Of a stretch of DNA of 64,000 nt, positions 61,743 to 64,000 are shown one piece after another; the stretch's first letter is position 1, and every line of letters begins with the position of its first letter. The stretch lies in contig NZ_CP032624.1 of the NCBI RefSeq assembly GCF_003627055.1, positions 2,604,001 to 2,668,000 on the forward strand. The letters run 5' to 3'. The translations under genes and the position numbers were made by a program. The notes beneath the pieces were generated by a model. It saw nothing but the letters and a program-made list of their open reading frames with translations. It ran no database searches and had not been told where the DNA came from. This stretch comes from Gryllotalpicola protaetiae. GTDB taxonomy: Bacteria; Actinomycetota; Actinomycetes; Actinomycetales; Microbacteriaceae.

Positions 61743-63017
61743 ATGCCCCGCACCGCCGCCGGGTCGGCGGTGCTCTCGCCGGCTCGAATCCGCTTCGCCC
61801 TGATCGCGCTCGCCCTCGGCGGCTTCGCGATCGGCTCGACCGAGTTCGTCGCCATGGGCCTCTTGCCCGACATCGCGCACGCGATGCTGCCGCAGCTCTG
61901 GGCGGCGAACCATGAGGATGCCAACGCGCGCGCCGGCTGGATGGTGAGCGCCTACGCCCTCGGCGTCGTCGTCGGCGCCCCGACGATCGCCGCGAGCGCG
62001 GCGAAGCTTCCTCGCAAGAAGCTGCTGCTGTGGCTGCTCGTCGCCTTCACGGTGGCGACCGTCGCCGCGGCGCTGTCGCCGAACTTCGGCTCGCTGCTCG
62101 TCTTCCGCTTCCTGTGCGGACTGCCGCACGGCGCCTACTTCGGCATCGCCTCGCTCGTCGCAGGCGACCTGATGGGCGAGGGCAAGCGCGTGCGCGCCGT
62201 CGCGTTCGTCATGACCGGCCTCACGGTCGCGAACATCGTCGGCGTGCCCGCGATCACCTGGGTCGGCGAGACCTACGGCTGGCGGGTCGCCTACCTGTTC
62301 GTCGCCGGCCTGTTCGCGCTCACCTTCGTCGCGATCGCCGCGGCGGTGCCGTGGCAGCCGGGCAACCCCGAGCAGACGTTCCGGCGCGAGCTGAGTGCGT
62401 TCCGGCATCCGCAGCTCTGGTTCGCACTCGGCATGGGCGCGATCGGGTTCGGGGGGTTCTTCGCGCTGTACACCTACATCGCCCCGCTCGTCACCGACGT
62501 CGCGCACCTGCCGCAGCAGCCGTGGGTGCCGCTCGTGCTCGTCGTCTGCGGCCTCGGCATGTTCGTCGGCAACCTCGCCGGCGGTCGCGCGGGCGACTAC
62601 TCGGTCAAGCTCACGATCTTCGCGTCGTTCGGCGCCGTGATGGTCTCGCTGGCGTTCACCGGCCTGTTCGCCCGCATCCCCGTGCTGCTCATCATCGGGG
62701 TGTTCCTGGTCGGCGCGGCCGCGTCGGCCGTCGCGCCCGCGGTGCAGTCGAGGCTGATGGATGTCGCGCACGACGCCCACTCGATCGCCGCCGCCCTCAA
62801 CCACTCGGCGTTCAACATCGGCAACTCGCTCGGCGCCTACCTCGGCGGCGTCGTGATCTCGTTCGGCTTCGGCTACCGCGCGCCGGTCTGGATCGGCCTC
62901 GTGCTGACGCTGCTCGGCCTCGTGATCGCGTCGGCGTCGTTCCTCGTCGAGCGCCGCACCGGCCGGCTGCGCGCCCACACGCGGCCCCTCGAGCTGTCGC
63001 TTCCCGCGGTGCGCTGA
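61743..63017 (+). CDS. MFS transporter, AraJ/drug-efflux type
   Basis: A 424-residue major facilitator with 12 helices. The start GGFAIGSTEFVAMGLLPDIA and motif SALALPHGAYFGIASLVAGD-like segment (here FLCGLPHGAYFGIASLVAG) are typical of the DHA1/AraJ efflux group. The substrate is unknown. The ATG is seven bases after TAGAAT and preceded by a perfect 14-base palindrome that overlaps the promoter, suggesting control by a repressor not encoded next to it. An 8-bp hairpin (63031-63049) follows the stop. Confidence 0.86.
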   Translation: MPRTAAGSAVLSPARIRFALIALALGGFAIGSTEFVAMGLLPDIAHAMLPQLWAANHEDANARAGWMVSAYALGVVVGAPTIAASAAKLPRKKLLLWLLVAFTVATVAAALSPNFGSLLVFRFLCGLPHGAYFGIASLVAGDLMGEGKRVRAVAFVMTGLTVANIVGVPAITWVGETYGWRVAYLFVAGLFALTFVAIAAAVPWQPGNPEQTFRRELSAFRHPQLWFALGMGAIGFGGFFALYTYIAPLVTDVAHLPQQPWVPLVLVVCGLGMFVGNLAGGRAGDYSVKLTIFASFGAVMVSLAFTGLFARIPVLLIIGVFLVGAAASAVAPAVQSRLMDVAHDAHSIAAALNHSAFNIGNSLGAYLGGVVISFGFGYRAPVWIGLVLTLLGLVIASASFLVERRTGRLRAHTRPLELSLPAVR

Positions 63018-63030
63018 CGGTCGGCGAAGA

Positions 63031-63049
63031 CGGATGCCTGAGGCATCCG
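63031..63049. terminator. Small perfect hairpin after the MFS gene
   Basis: CGGATGCC, TGA loop, GGCATCCG: a perfect 8-bp stem. No T run follows, so it may be a weak terminator or simply a pairing of the abundant GGATGCC word with its complement. Confidence 0.4.
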
Positions 63050-63058
63050 TTCACCCGC

Positions 63059-63064
63059 TAGCCT
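63059..63064 (+). promoter_or_regulatory. Leaderless -10 element for the DUF2510 gene
   Basis: TAGCCT, six bases before the GTG at 63071. Confidence 0.5.
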
Positions 63065-63070
63065 GCCGGT

Positions 63071-63727
63071 GTGACCAACGCGACGCCCGGCTGGTACCCG
63101 GACCCCTGGAACCCCTCCGCCCAGCGATTCTGGGACGGCGGGCAGTGGACAGACCACGTGGCGACCGCCAACGCCCAGGCCGTGCGGCAGCGGCTGCCGG
63201 AGGGGGCGCCGATCTACGGCCCGCTCATCTGGATCCTCGCGCTGCTGCCGCTGGTCGGGGGCCTCGCGGTGTGGTTCGTGCACGTCGAGACGGGCCCGTT
63301 CATCGACTACATCAACCAGGTGCAGCAGGCGACGGATGCCGGGCAGACCACACCCGTCGCGCCACCGGACGCGCTGGCGTTCCTCGGCCCGGCCTACTGG
63401 CTGAGCACCGTTCTCGGCTGGGCGTCGATCGCCGCGTCGATCGTGCTCGCGTACTTCGACTGGAAGCGGCTCACGCGTATCGGCGTCGTCCGGCCGTTCC
63501 ACTGGGGCTTCGCGTTCTTCGCGCTCGTCGCCACGATCGGGGTTTACGTGATCGGCCGCAGCGTGATCGTGCGGCGCGTGGCCGCACCGCGCGGGCTCGC
63601 GCCGATCTGGGTCTTCATCGCGGCCTCGGTCGGGTCGCTGATCAGCGTCGGCATCTGGCTGGGCAGCTGGCTCGGGCCGTTCCTGCAGCAGCTCACCGAC
63701 ACGGTCAACAACCTGCCGACCACGTAA
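63071..63727 (+). CDS. DUF2510 domain membrane protein
   Basis: A 218-residue protein. The first 35 residues form a DUF2510 motif (GWYPDPWNPSAQRFWDGGQW), a short Trp-rich module common in actinobacterial membrane proteins; four membrane helices follow (about 48-68, 108-130, 145-165 and 178-200). Function unknown. The GTG lies six bases after TAGCCT. It converges with the LuxR-type gene at the right edge, 12 bases apart. Confidence 0.8.
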   Translation: MTNATPGWYPDPWNPSAQRFWDGGQWTDHVATANAQAVRQRLPEGAPIYGPLIWILALLPLVGGLAVWFVHVETGPFIDYINQVQQATDAGQTTPVAPPDALAFLGPAYWLSTVLGWASIAASIVLAYFDWKRLTRIGVVRPFHWGFAFFALVATIGVYVIGRSVIVRRVAAPRGLAPIWVFIAASVGSLISVGIWLGSWLGPFLQQLTDTVNNLPTT

Positions 63728-63739
63728 AGGACGAAGCCG

Positions 63740-64000
63740 TCAGTCGTTGTGCAAGAGGATGCCGTCGGCGATGGCGCGCTTGCGCAGCGCGACCTTGGTG
63801 CCCACGTCGAAACCCGCGAGGCGGTACTTCTCGCGGATGCGCTTCAAGTAGCTCTTCGCCGTCTCGTCGCTGATGCCGAGCTTGTAGGCGACCGACTTGA
63901 CCGGCTCGCCCGCGCCGTAGAGCGCCATCACACGGCGCTCCTGCGCAGACAGCTTGGGGCTGGAGCCCTCGGACTCGTTGAGCAGCACCTCGAGCTCGGC
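63740..64000 (-). CDS. LuxR-type HTH regulator, partial at the window edge
   Basis: The last 86 codons of a protein whose N-terminal part is outside the window; the frame is open to base 64000. It carries a GerE/LuxR helix-turn-helix (KLSAQERRVMALYGAGEPVKS, then GISDETAKSYLKRIREKYR). The residue pattern differs from the commonest LuxR consensus (VKSVAYKLGISDETAKSYL) but keeps the fold. The receiver or sensor domain cannot be seen. An in-frame GTG at 63988 is unlikely to be the true start, since coding continues upstream. Confidence 0.82.
   Translation of the reverse strand, partial: AELEVLLNESEGSSPKLSAQERRVMALYGAGEPVKSVAYKLGISDETAKSYLKRIREKYRLAGFDVGTKVALRKRAIADGILLHND

Overview
The window is high-GC actinobacterial chromosome, most likely from the family Microbacteriaceae; the genus cannot be fixed from sequence alone. 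The evidence is the very GC-rich codon usage, two WhiB regulators, the MtrA-MtrB-LpqB set, a mycothiol-type ECF sigma/anti-sigma pair, a fused 2-oxoglutarate decarboxylase (Kgd), long-form HPF beside SecA, the GT2-DUF5719 pair, and no sign of mycolate genes. Much of the order (manA, whiB2, DUF3499, mtrA, mtrB, lpqB, comF, hpf, secA, an Rv3235-like gene, pdtaS, whiB1, rsgA, aroA, sigR/rsrA) is the conserved actinobacterial block also known from Mycobacterium (Rv3219 to Rv3260 region). I see no tRNA, rRNA, CRISPR, prophage or insertion sequence. No stretch over 300 bases lacks a gene.

Layout. 1-3584 (minus): a secreted protein cut by the window edge, behind two O-antigen ligase/polymerase-like membrane proteins. 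3681-4324: a VapBC toxin-antitoxin pair. 4371-5585: an acyl-CoA dehydrogenase. 5699-12803: envelope and sugar genes (manA, whiB2, a giant GT2 membrane protein, DUF5719, a zincin-like protein, DUF3499). 12841-22249: RDD, SpoIIM, MFS and aquaporin proteins, then a minus-strand operon (large membrane protein, DUF4129, DUF4350, MoxR ATPase, DUF58). 22313-27116: mtrA, mtrB, lpqB, comF. 27215-30905: hpf and secA.

30917-36846: Rv3235-like protein, an uncharacterised cluster (hypothetical, HTH, SAF, TadZ-like ATPase), then pdtaS and whiB1. 36915-41932: bcp, a LacI regulator, and aroA-rsgA divergent from sigR-rsrA. 42030-45718: kgd, which is frameshifted in this sequence. 45868-49777: guaB1 and two CNNM/CBS transport-like proteins. 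49937-52550: HAD-OYE operon divergent from nnrD. 52641-58999: an amine-catabolism locus (IclR regulator, two APC permeases, a copper amine oxidase, a Met-rich membrane protein). 59084-59935: an AbiEi-DUF559 protein between direct repeats. 60182-63727: GT87, thiamine-binding protein, MFS and DUF2510 proteins. The right edge cuts a LuxR-type regulator.

Two features run through the whole window. Many genes have no ribosome-binding site but carry a TANNNT -10 hexamer 6 to 8 bases before ATG or GTG, the signature of leaderless transcription. The longer convergent intergenic gaps carry short palindromic repeats from three families; two families recur at distant sites and the third brackets the AbiEi-DUF559 gene.
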